Positions 7,523 through 14,744 of a stretch of 16,617 bases of DNA are shown in pieces. How positions within the stretch are numbered: position 1 is the stretch's first letter; each line of letters begins with the position of its first letter. The position numbers and the translations under genes are program-made. The notes beneath the pieces are model-generated. The model did no database searches. It had not been told where the DNA came from and worked only from the letters and a program-made list of their open reading frames with translations. Source of the stretch: DASYUM01 sp036001225 (GTDB lineage: Bacteria; Methylomirabilota; Methylomirabilia; Rokubacteriales; DASRDR01); assembly GCA_036001225.1 (NCBI GenBank), contig DASYUM010000168.1:1-16617 (forward strand), given 5' to 3'.

Positions 7523-9853
7523 TCAGGCGCGGGTGGCCGTCGCCTGCATCGCCCGCCAGACGCGCTCGGGCCGCAGCGGCATGTCGAGGTGCCGGATTCC
7601 GAACGCGCGGAGCGCGTCCACCACCGCGTTGACGGTCGCCGGGGTCGAGCCGATGGTCGCCGCCTCGCCGATTCCCTTGGCCCCGATGGGGTTGAACGGC
7701 GTCGGGGTCACGGTCTGCTCGGTGACGAACGAGGGCAGGTCCTCGGCCCGCGGCACGGCGTAGTCCATGAGCGAGCCGGTGACGAGCTGGCCTTCGGCGT
7801 CGTAGACCAGCTCCTCGAGGAGGGCCTGCGCGATCCCCTGGGCCAGGCCTCCGTGAACCTGCCCGGTGACCAGCATCGGGCTCACCCGCGGGCCGCAGTC
7901 GTCCACCGAGTAAAACGCCCGCACGCTGACCGCGCCGGTGTCGCGGTCCACCTCCACCACCGCCAGATGGGCGCCGAAGGGGTAGATGAGCTGGGCCGGC
8001 TTGAAGAAGTCGCTGGCTTCCAGCCCGACCTCCAGGCTCTCCGGCAGGGTGTCGCTGTACGCCCGCTCGGCGATCTGGGCCAGGGTCAGCATGCGGGCGG
8101 GAACGCCTTTGACCTGATAGCGTCCCTCGTCCAGGACCACGTCGTCGGGGTTGGCCTCCAGCATGTGGGCCGCCACGCGCCGCGCCTTCTCCTGCACCTT
8201 GGTCGCCGCCCGCAGCATCGCCGTGCCGCCGAGGGCCAGGCTGCGGCTCCCGCCGGTGCCGTGGCCCATCGGGGTGTTGGCGGTGTCGCCGTGGCGGACC
8301 ACGATCTGGTCGAAGTCCACGCCGAGGTGGTCGGCCAGGATCTGGGCGAAGCTCGTCTCGTGGCCCTGGCCGTGGGGCGAGGTGCCGGTGTAGGCCGTCA
8401 CGGTACCGCTCGGCTCCACCCGCACCAGCGCGCTCTCGAAAGGCCCGAAGCCGCACATCTCGACGTAGCAGGCCAGGCCGAGCCCGAGCAGCGTCCGGTC
8501 GCCGCGGGCCAGCCGCTCCCGCTGCTCGGCCCGGAGGGCGGCGTACTTCGAGATGTCGAGCAGCTTGGTCAGCGCCCGGTCGTACTCCCCGCTGTCGTAG
8601 CGCTGGCCGGTCGGCGTCGCGTAGGGGAAGGCCTCGGGCGGGATGAAGTTCTTCCGCCGGACCACCTCCGGGGCCAGGCCCAGCTCGGCGGCGACCAGGT
8701 CCACCATCCGCTCGACGTAGTAGGCGGCCTCCGGACGGCCGGCGCCCCGGTAGGCGGCGACCGGCGTCGTGTTCGTGAAGACGCAGGTGGAGCGCAGATC
8801 GACGTTCGGGATCCGGTAGACGCCGATCCCCATCATCAGCGTGAGGTCGGGGATGAACGCGAAGATCGGATAGGCGCCGAGGTTGGCGATCACGTGCATC
8901 CGGAGCGCGGTGATGGTGCCGTCGGCCTCGACGGCCGCTTCGAGGTCGGTCACGTGATCGCGCCCGTGGGTGGTGGCGACCATGTGCTCGAGGCGGGTCT
9001 CCGTCCAGCGGAGCGGCAGCCGGAGGCGGCGGGCCAGCGCCGCCAGCACGGCGTCCTCCGGATACAGCCCGAACTTCACGCCGAACCCGCCGCCGACCTC
9101 GGGCGCGATGACCCGGATGGCGTTCAGCGGCATCCCGAGCGCGGTGGCCAGGTCCTTCCGGAGCGCGTGGGGCGCCTGGTGGGTCGACCAGAGGATCAGG
9201 CCGCCGGTGGCCGGGTCGGGAGCGGCCAGCCCGGCCCGCGGCTCGAGCGGCACGCCGCACAGCCGCTGGTTGACCATGCGCTGCTTGACGACGCGGTGGG
9301 CGCGCGCGAAGGCGGCGTCGGGGTCGCCGGCGGTGATCCGGTTTTCGTGCTCGACGTTGCGGGCCGCGTCCTCGAAGAGCTGGGGCGCGCCTTCGGCCAT
9401 CGCCTGGACCGCATCGCTCACCGCCGGCAGCGGCTCCCAGTCCACCCGGACGTCGGCCGCCGCGTCCACCGCGAGCGCCTCCGAGGTCGCGACCACCGCG
9501 GCCACGGCCTCCCCGACGTGGCGCACCCGCCCCACGGACAGCGGCAGGTGCTGCCGCCCGCGCGCGCTCGCGCTCTCGCCGCCCTCGGTGGACGTCGCCT
9601 CCGTCGGCGGGACCGGCGCCACCTGACCCCGGAGGTCCTCACCGGTCACGACCGCCACCACGCCCGGCCGCCGGGCGGCGGCGCTGGTGTCGATGCCGCG
9701 GATCCGCGCGTGGGCGTGAGGGCTCCGCACGAACGCGACGTAGTGGAGGCCGGGGAGGCCGATGTCGCTCACGTAGGTCGATGTCCCCGTGATGAGGCGC
9801 GGGTCTTCTTTGCGCTTGACCTCGGCACCCATGAGCTTAGGGGTGATAGGCAT
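7523..9853 (-). CDS. Xanthine dehydrogenase/CO dehydrogenase-family molybdopterin-binding large subunit (CoxL/XdhA-like)
   Basis: This 776-aa molybdenum-cofactor subunit of the xanthine oxidase family has an N-terminal hammerhead-like domain (about 1-155, starting MGAEVKRKEDPRLITG) followed by the two Mo-cofactor-binding domains. GGGFGVKFGLYPEDAVLAA, the active-site loop AYRGAGR (about 365-371) and the catalytic Glu E730 in GAKGIGEAATIG are all visible. The loop is of the AYRGAGR (form II) type and not the AYxCSFR of true aerobic CO dehydrogenase, so the substrate is probably an aldehyde, purine or other heterocycle. The partner FAD (CoxM) and 2Fe-2S (CoxS) subunits are not adjacent. ATG 9853 has AGAAGGAGAG about 8 nt upstream. 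The protein is full length for the family. Confidence 0.95.
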   Translation of the reverse strand: MPITPKLMGAEVKRKEDPRLITGTSTYVSDIGLPGLHYVAFVRSPHAHARIRGIDTSAAARRPGVVAVVTGEDLRGQVAPVPPTEATSTEGGESASARGRQHLPLSVGRVRHVGEAVAAVVATSEALAVDAAADVRVDWEPLPAVSDAVQAMAEGAPQLFEDAARNVEHENRITAGDPDAAFARAHRVVKQRMVNQRLCGVPLEPRAGLAAPDPATGGLILWSTHQAPHALRKDLATALGMPLNAIRVIAPEVGGGFGVKFGLYPEDAVLAALARRLRLPLRWTETRLEHMVATTHGRDHVTDLEAAVEADGTITALRMHVIANLGAYPIFAFIPDLTLMMGIGVYRIPNVDLRSTCVFTNTTPVAAYRGAGRPEAAYYVERMVDLVAAELGLAPEVVRRKNFIPPEAFPYATPTGQRYDSGEYDRALTKLLDISKYAALRAEQRERLARGDRTLLGLGLACYVEMCGFGPFESALVRVEPSGTVTAYTGTSPHGQGHETSFAQILADHLGVDFDQIVVRHGDTANTPMGHGTGGSRSLALGGTAMLRAATKVQEKARRVAAHMLEANPDDVVLDEGRYQVKGVPARMLTLAQIAERAYSDTLPESLEVGLEASDFFKPAQLIYPFGAHLAVVEVDRDTGAVSVRAFYSVDDCGPRVSPMLVTGQVHGGLAQGIAQALLEELVYDAEGQLVTGSLMDYAVPRAEDLPSFVTEQTVTPTPFNPIGAKGIGEAATIGSTPATVNAVVDALRAFGIRHLDMPLRPERVWRAMQATATRA

Positions 9854-9933
9854 ACGCGGCTCTCTCCTTCTGCCGGGCCGATAAGCGTCGCATCTCTGCG
9901 TCCTCGGTCGTCGGCGGCCCTCATTTCGGGACC

Positions 9934-9982
9934 GCGCGCCCCGGACGGCGGGGCCCCAGCCCCGCGACGTCCGGCGGCGCGC
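9934..9982. repeat. Long palindromic (REP-like) element, core repeated at the right end of the window
   Basis: Nested arms pair almost perfectly: GCGCGCC 9934-9940 with GGCGCGC 9976-9982, CCGGACG 9941-9947 with CGTCCGG 9968-9974, and CGGGGC 9949-9954 with GCCCCG 9959-9964 around a CCCA loop. That is about 20 base pairs with small internal bulges. The 26 nt at 9937-9962 recur exactly at 16592-16617. It lies between the MFS gene and the molybdenum-subunit gene and lacks a T-run, so it resembles a mobile or interspersed palindromic repeat more than a simple terminator. Confidence 0.7.
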
Positions 9983-10077
9983 ATATGCGGCATACGCCTC
10001 GGGCCGCCTCCTCCCTGCGTCCTTGATCTGCTCGGTTCTCGGCCCGGCCCGGGTGGGGAGTGAAGGCGTCCCGTCTC

Positions 10078-10105
10078 AAGGTACAGCGAACGGCGGAAAC
10101 GTCAA
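10078..10105 (-). promoter_or_regulatory. Candidate promoter for the molybdenum-subunit/SDR genes
   Basis: On the minus strand TTGACG (10105-10100) is followed after 16 nt by TACCTT (10083-10078). The -35 box matches the sigma-70 consensus well and the -10 box weakly. It overlaps the stop codon of the upstream MFS gene, leaving a 5' untranslated region of over 200 nt that contains the palindromic element. The rest of the 9854-10101 interval shows only a 9-nt direct repeat GGCATACGC (9849-9857 and 9989-9997) and a GCATATGC palindrome at 9981-9988. Confidence 0.3.
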
Positions 10106-11310
10106 TTCGTCCTCGGGGCGCCCGCGGGGGCCGCCCACCAGCTCGCCGCCGCCAGGCCGCCACCGACGAGCCCGCTGGCCGCGCAGAAGACGCCGAGGGC
10201 GCCGAAGCCGAAGCGGGTGACGAGCCAGCCGCCCAGGGCCGTGGCCCCCAGCCAGCCCACGCTGCCGGTGGTGATGTTGAGACCGAGGAGGGCACCCCGG
10301 GCCTCGCTGGACACTTCGCTCAGCGCGGCCATGAGCGACGGCCGGCCGAGCGCGTTGGTCAGCGAGTAGGCGAACCCGAGCGCGATCGAGATCGCCACCC
10401 CCGGCTGCCAGAGAAGGAGCGGGAGCGCCAGGACTCCCGTGACCACCGAGGACGCCGCGAAGGAGAGCGGGCGGGCGGGGAGCCGGTCGGCCACCTGGCC
10501 GCCCAGGAGATTCCCCGCGAGGTTGCCGGCCGCCACCAGCGCCAGCGCGACCGCGAGCTCGGCCAGGGAGACGCCGTAGCTCGTGAGGAGGTAGGTCGCC
10601 AGGTACACGGCCATGGCGGCGAAGCAGGACCGCTCCATGGTGCCGGCGCCCAGGAGCGCGAGGACCCGCGGACGCAGGAGCGGGATGAGGGCGACGCTCG
10701 ATGGCGCCGCCGCCGGGCGCCGTGGCGTCCGCGGCACGACCGCCCACACCGCCAACGTTGCCCCGAGCGTGACGACGCCCTGGGTGGCGATCGCGCCCCG
10801 CCAGCCGCCGACGGCCCCGACGAGCGTGAGCAACGGCACCCCGAAGACGAGCGAGAGCGACTGCCCGGTGATGACCCAGCCGAGGGCCCGCCCGCGCTGG
10901 GCCGGCGCGACGCGATCGGAGACCGCCGCGAACACCGTGCCCATGAAGGCGCCGCCGCCGATCCCCGTGACGAGCTGCCAGGTCACGGCGCTCGAGTAGG
11001 TCTCGGCCAGCGCGAGGCCGACCCGCGCGCCGCCGAGCGTGAGGACGCCGCCGGTCAGGATGAGCCGCCGGCCGACCCGATCGGACGCGGTGCCGGCAGC
11101 CAGCGAGGTCAGCCCCCAGGCGACGCTCATCACGGAGACGAGGTTGGCGACCGCCGCCAGCTCGGCCGACAGGTCGTGCGTCATCTGGAGCAGGAACGGC
11201 GCGATCGCGGTCCCCGCACTGGCGACGAGGAAGGTGGTCGAGCAGAGCACCGCCAGCATGGCCGCCGGCGCGGGCGTGGCCCCGGCGAGGGCGGGGGCCG
11301 GTCGGCTCAA
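10102..11310 (-). CDS. MFS transporter
   Basis: This 402-aa integral membrane protein is very hydrophobic and compatible with 12 transmembrane helices. The major-facilitator signature GTASDRVGRRLILTGG lies between helices 2 and 3, and a related GGQVADRLPARPL follows helix 8. The general pattern is that of drug/metabolite exporters driven by proton exchange; the substrate cannot be predicted. TTG 11310 is the longest start and begins 14 nt after the selenoprotein-like gene. ATG 11259 is a plausible alternative that still keeps the first membrane helix (MLAVLCSTTFLVASAG). Neither start has a strong ribosome site. Its position suggests transcription together with the redox gene upstream. Confidence 0.92.
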   Translation of the reverse strand: MSRPAPALAGATPAPAAMLAVLCSTTFLVASAGTAIAPFLLQMTHDLSAELAAVANLVSVMSVAWGLTSLAAGTASDRVGRRLILTGGVLTLGGARVGLALAETYSSAVTWQLVTGIGGGAFMGTVFAAVSDRVAPAQRGRALGWVITGQSLSLVFGVPLLTLVGAVGGWRGAIATQGVVTLGATLAVWAVVPRTPRRPAAAPSSVALIPLLRPRVLALLGAGTMERSCFAAMAVYLATYLLTSYGVSLAELAVALALVAAGNLAGNLLGGQVADRLPARPLSFAASSVVTGVLALPLLLWQPGVAISIALGFAYSLTNALGRPSLMAALSEVSSEARGALLGLNITTGSVGWLGATALGGWLVTRFGFGALGVFCAASGLVGGGLAAASWWAAPAGAPRTN

Positions 11311-11324
11311 GCGAGCGCGGGCGC

Positions 11325-11882
11325 CTACCGGCGCCCGGCCGGCGGCGCGGCCCGGAGCGCGGCGAGCAGCGCGGCCGGCGTGGCGTTGTCCCCGAAGGTC
11401 TCGCTGAGGTGCGCGTAGTGATCGACGTCACCGGGCCCGAACACGAAGCTCCCGCCGAGCTGGAAGGGGTTCGCACCGAGCCGGTGCTGGCGATGCCCGG
11501 CCGCCCGCGCCCGGGCGCGGGCCGCGGCGTTGTCGCGACGGACCAGGTGGAGGAGGGAGGCCGTCCGGAGGCCGGCCGCTCGGTAGGCAGCCCGCTGCTC
11601 GTCGATCAGGAGGGGGAAGGTGATCCCGGTTTCCTCGCGGAACTGCTGGGCATAGTGCCGATCGCCGAGGCCGATCGCCGCCAGACTGGCGCCGGCTTCG
11701 CGAAAGGCGGGCTCGTGTGCGCGCAACTGCGCGACGTGCTCGCGGCAGAAGATTCAGCCGTAATGGCGGAGGAAGACGAGGACGGCCGGGCTCGCCTCCC
11801 ACAGGGAGCCCAACCGCACGGCCCGCCCATCGGGGTCGGGCAACGTGATACCGGCCAGACGCGCGCTGAGCGTGGTGGCCAT
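11325..11882 (-). CDS. SelL-related peroxiredoxin-like redox protein, probable selenoprotein (Sec43 encoded by TGA at 11756-11754)
   Basis: Reading through one in-frame TGA gives a 185-aa thioredoxin-fold protein of the AhpC/TSA peroxiredoxin-like (SelL-related) family. The N-terminal part (1-42) ends AVLVFLRHYG, the TGA is residue 43, and IFCREHVAQLRAHEP follows without a gap. Relatives have Cys at exactly this position (FLRHxGCxFCRE), so the motif here is U43-x-x-C46. The C-terminal part (GITFPLLIDEQRAAYRAAGL, then QLGGSFVFGPGDVDHYAHL) is typical of the family. ATG 11882 is chosen because family homology begins there. The coding pattern is unchanged on both sides of the TGA, and the protein otherwise ends at a normal TAG, so simple decay is unlikely. 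It would act in cytoplasmic thiol or peroxide redox chemistry. It lies between two MFS genes on the same strand. Confidence 0.88.
11727..11748 (-). promoter_or_regulatory. Bacterial SECIS-like hairpin directly after the in-frame TGA
   Basis: Starting 5 nt after the TGA, the minus-strand RNA can fold as CUG-(bulged C)-CGCGA, loop GCACG, UCGCG-CAG. That is 8 base pairs with a single-base bulge and a 5-nt apical loop beginning with G. Bacterial SECIS elements are short hairpins inside the coding sequence just downstream of UGA, typically with G at the first or second loop position, bound by SelB. The loop begins 14 nt after the UGA, slightly closer than in E. coli fdhF. Assignment is from manual folding only. 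Confidence 0.6.
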
Positions 11883-11947
11883 GGCCCCGCAGCATAGCGC
11901 CTCGGGTCCGGCCCGGGAAGGGGCGGCAGCGATCGGCCCGGGCCCCG

Positions 11948-13153
11948 TCAGAGCGCGCGCAGCCGCGGCGCGAACAACGCCCCCGCCGCCGCCACCAGCA
12001 CGAGGGCGAGCCCGCTGGCGGCCAGCGCCACGCCCACCCCGAGGAGCGAGGCGAGCGCCCCGATCAGGAGCTGGCCGAGCGGCGCGGTGCCGATCGCGAC
12101 GACCCAGGCGCCGCTGGCACGACCGCGGAGGCCGCCCGGGGCCGTGAGCTGGATGAGGCTCTGCGAGAGGATGTCCGACACGGCGCCCATGGCGTTGACG
12201 ACGGTGAGGATCAACAGCACCCACCCGTAGCCCGGCGCGGCGCCGAGCGCGACCAGCGATCCGCCGAACACCACGAGGACGGCGAGGAAGAGCGAGCCAT
12301 TGCCGCCGAGCTGACCGAGGCCGGAGATGAACACGATGCCGAGAATGCCGCCGGCCGACCGGGCGGCCGTCATGGCGCCCAGGCCCTCGGGGCCGACCTC
12401 GAGGACGTCGCGGGCCAGGCTGGGGAGGAGTGCCTGGTGGGAGAAGCCGAGGATCTCCGCGCTGGCCGTGAGGAGGATGAGGGGCAGGAGCGTCCGGTCG
12501 TGGCGGAGGGCGGCCACGAAGCCCACCAGGTTCCGCCACGTGGATTCCGGCGCCGGCGCGGCGTGACCCGCTCGCGGTCGGGCCGGAAGCAGCGTCAGCG
12601 CGCCCACCAGGTAGCCGGCCGCCACGCCGAGGTACGCGATGCCGGCGCCGTACTTGGCGATGAGGGCGCCGACGAGGAGCGAGCCGGTGAGGCCACCGGC
12701 GCGCATGGCGAGGCCGAGCACGGCCAGCCCGTTGACCAGGTCGGCGGCGCCGACCAGGTCGTGGGCGTAACTCTGCCGGGCTGCCTGGTGGAGCGCCCGC
12801 ACGCAGCCGGCGACGAAGGTGAGCACCAGTAAGTGCCAGAGCCGCACGGCGCCGACGAGGGCGAGCCCGCCCAGCAGGCCGGTCGCGACGGCCATCGCGA
12901 CGCCGCTGGCCTGGAGGAGGCGATGGCGGTCGGTCCGGTCGGCGAGGATTCCGGCCGGGATCCCCACGAACAGAAGGGGGGCCATCCGCATGCCGAGCGC
13001 GGCCCCCACCGCCAGCGGCGAGTTGGTCAACTCGAGGGTGAGCCAGCCCAGGACGACCTGCTCGCCCACCGTCCCCACCGAGTTGCCGGCGACGGAGAGG
13101 GCGAGCGCGCGGAATTCGGCCGTGCCGAGGAGCGACAGGCGGATGAGGTGCAT
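11948..13153 (-). CDS. MFS transporter (EntS/MFS_3-like exporter type)
   Basis: This 401-aa hydrophobic protein has about 12 predicted membrane helices. Its start, LLGTAEFRALALSVAGNSVGTVGEQVVLGWLTLELT, and the loop GILADRTDRHRLLQASG match the MFS_3/EntS-like exporters, where a DRxDRR-like loop follows helix 2. C-terminal features such as LIQLTAPGGLRGRASGAW are also usual for the group. Members export siderophores, macrolides or other metabolites; nothing here points to a specific cargo. ATG 13153 faces the divergent amidohydrolase gene across a 64-bp gap. The gene ends 65 nt before the selenoprotein-like gene on the same strand. Confidence 0.93.
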   Translation of the reverse strand: MHLIRLSLLGTAEFRALALSVAGNSVGTVGEQVVLGWLTLELTNSPLAVGAALGMRMAPLLFVGIPAGILADRTDRHRLLQASGVAMAVATGLLGGLALVGAVRLWHLLVLTFVAGCVRALHQAARQSYAHDLVGAADLVNGLAVLGLAMRAGGLTGSLLVGALIAKYGAGIAYLGVAAGYLVGALTLLPARPRAGHAAPAPESTWRNLVGFVAALRHDRTLLPLILLTASAEILGFSHQALLPSLARDVLEVGPEGLGAMTAARSAGGILGIVFISGLGQLGGNGSLFLAVLVVFGGSLVALGAAPGYGWVLLILTVVNAMGAVSDILSQSLIQLTAPGGLRGRASGAWVVAIGTAPLGQLLIGALASLLGVGVALAASGLALVLVAAAGALFAPRLRAL

Positions 13154-13169
13154 GAGCGATCGGCCCGAC

Positions 13170-13201
13170 GCGCGATGCTACGCCCGGGGGGTTCATCGCG
13201 C
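13170..13201. promoter_or_regulatory. Perfect inverted repeat in the divergent promoter region (candidate operator)
   Basis: GCGCGATG at 13170-13177 and CATCGCGC at 13194-13201 are exact inverted copies separated by 16 bp. They lie in the 64-bp gap between the divergent MFS gene and amidohydrolase gene. The right arm lies where a -35 region would be for a -10-like TATCAT at 13214-13219. The arrangement fits a dimeric repressor site controlling one or both genes. The cognate regulator is not identifiable in the window; the MocR gene at 65-1546 is far away. Confidence 0.45.
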
Positions 13202-13217
13202 AACCGTCCGCGGTATC

Positions 13218-14744
13218 ATGGCCGGCGTGGGTGCGCCGGCCAGCCTCGACTTGCTCATCACGAACGTGCGGGTGGTGCGGCCGAACCGCGAGGCGGTCGA
13301 GCGCCTGGACCTCGGCGTCAAGGACGGCCGGTTCGCCCGGATCGCACCGAGGATCCCGCCCGGCGATGCGGCCCAGGTCCACGATGCCCAGGGTCTCCTG
13401 GGCTTCCCGGGGCTGGTGGACGCCCACACTCACGTGGGCATCTACGCGCCGCTGGCCGAGGATGCGGTCACCGAGTCGAAGGCCGCCGCCAGCGGCGGCG
13501 TGACGACGATGCTGACCTACATACGGACCGGCCAGTACTACCTCGAGCGCGGCGGTCCCTACGCTGACTTCTTCCCCGATGTCCTCGCGCGCTCGGCCGG
13601 GCGCTACTGGGTGGACTACGGCTACCACCTGGCGCCGATCGAGAGCGGGCACCTCGGCGAGATGGAGCGCCTGGCCACCGAGCGCGGCGTGCCCTCGTTC
13701 AAGATCTTCATGTTCTACGGCGGCTACGGTCTCCACGGCCAGACCGATTGGACCGCGCAGCGACGGTTCCTCATGCTCGGCGAGCAGGACCGCTACGACT
13801 TCGCCCACTTCGAGTTCGTCATGCGGGCGGCGAGCCGGATCCGAGAGCGGCACCCGGGGCTCGCCGAGCACGTGAGCGTGAGCCTCCACTGCGAGGTCGC
13901 CGACATCCTCAATGCCTACACCCGGCTCGTCCAGCGGGACGCGTCGCTCACCGGCCTCCGAGCCTACAGCGCGGCCCGCCCGCCGCACTCGGAGGGGCTC
14001 GGGGTCTGGATCGCGGGTTACCTCGCCCACGAGACGGGCTGCCGCAACGTGAACCTGCTCCACCTCAGCTCCCGCAAGGCGCTGGAGGCGGCGCTCGGGC
14101 TGTCGGCGGTCTTTCCCGAGCTCGCCGTCCGCCGCGAGATCACGGTCGGCCACCTCCTCCTCGACTACGACACGGCGGCCGGCGCCTACGCCAAGGTCAA
14201 TCCGCCGATCCGGTCGCGGGCGGACGTGGAATTCCTGTGGCAGGCGGTGCTGGCCGGCCAGGTCGATTGGGTGGTCAGCGACCACGCCTGCTGCGCCCGG
14301 GAGTTGAAGGTCGCCGGCGACCGCCCCGCCGACGTCTGGCCCGCCAAGGCCGGCTTCGGCGGCACCGAGTACCTCCTCGCTGGCGTCTTCAGCGAAGGAT
14401 CGCGGCGCGACCTGCCCTACCATCGGATGGCCGAGCTGACGAGCGGCAACCCGGCCCGCCGCTTCGGGCTCGGGACCAAGGGGGACATCGCCGTCGGCTA
14501 CGACGCCGACCTCGCGCTGCTCGACCCGACGCGGACCTTCACGGTGCGAGCGGCGGAGTCGGAGTCGGCCCAGGGCTACACGCCGTTCGAGGGCCACGAG
14601 CTGACCGGCCAGGTCCGCGCGACCTTCCTGGGCGGCCAGCTCGTCTACGACCAGGGCAAGATCGTGGGTCCACCCCGGGGCCGCTACCTGAAGCGGCCCC
14701 TGCCGGTGCCCCCCGACGGAATCGACGAAAGGAGTCTCCGATGA
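13218..14744 (+). CDS. Dihydropyrimidinase/dihydroorotase-family amidohydrolase
   Basis: This 508-aa binuclear metal amidohydrolase carries the complete ligand set of the hydantoinase/dihydroorotase group: H70 and H72 (DAHTHVG), K162 as the likely carboxylated lysine (SFKIFMFY), H224 (SLHCEV), H282 (LLHLSS) and D355 (SDHAC). It ends with the usual composite beta-domain (GDIAVGYDADLALLDP, then GGQLVYDQGKIV). Such enzymes open cyclic amides (hydantoins, dihydropyrimidines, allantoin, dihydroorotate). This one is longer than dihydroorotase, and its genomic partners do not match a known pyrimidine route, so the substrate is uncertain. ATG 13218 is the first good start. In-frame GTG 13227 would suit a leaderless transcript from TATCAT 13214-13219. 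It overlaps phnX by 4 nt (ATGA). Confidence 0.93.
   Translation: MAGVGAPASLDLLITNVRVVRPNREAVERLDLGVKDGRFARIAPRIPPGDAAQVHDAQGLLGFPGLVDAHTHVGIYAPLAEDAVTESKAAASGGVTTMLTYIRTGQYYLERGGPYADFFPDVLARSAGRYWVDYGYHLAPIESGHLGEMERLATERGVPSFKIFMFYGGYGLHGQTDWTAQRRFLMLGEQDRYDFAHFEFVMRAASRIRERHPGLAEHVSVSLHCEVADILNAYTRLVQRDASLTGLRAYSAARPPHSEGLGVWIAGYLAHETGCRNVNLLHLSSRKALEAALGLSAVFPELAVRREITVGHLLLDYDTAAGAYAKVNPPIRSRADVEFLWQAVLAGQVDWVVSDHACCARELKVAGDRPADVWPAKAGFGGTEYLLAGVFSEGSRRDLPYHRMAELTSGNPARRFGLGTKGDIAVGYDADLALLDPTRTFTVRAAESESAQGYTPFEGHELTGQVRATFLGGQLVYDQGKIVGPPRGRYLKRPLPVPPDGIDERSLR

Noticed and set aside
7509..9260. Upstream extension of the SDR frame through the molybdenum-subunit gene
   Set aside because: The extension is low-complexity Arg/Gly/Pro-rich sequence in a shifted frame of a clearly coding gene. 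A strong ribosome site and the family start place the SDR start at 7508.
11325..11882. Pseudogene with a premature stop
   Set aside because: The stop is TGA exactly at the catalytic Cys position. The frame and family motifs continue undamaged for 142 residues, and a SECIS-like hairpin follows. A random nonsense mutation is less likely, though not excluded.
11754..14597. A 947-codon open frame on the minus strand
   Set aside because: Only its last 43 codons (from ATG 11882) look like protein, and they belong to the selenoprotein gene. The rest is antisense or out of frame to the MFS and amidohydrolase genes and has a biased Arg/Pro/Ala/Gly composition.
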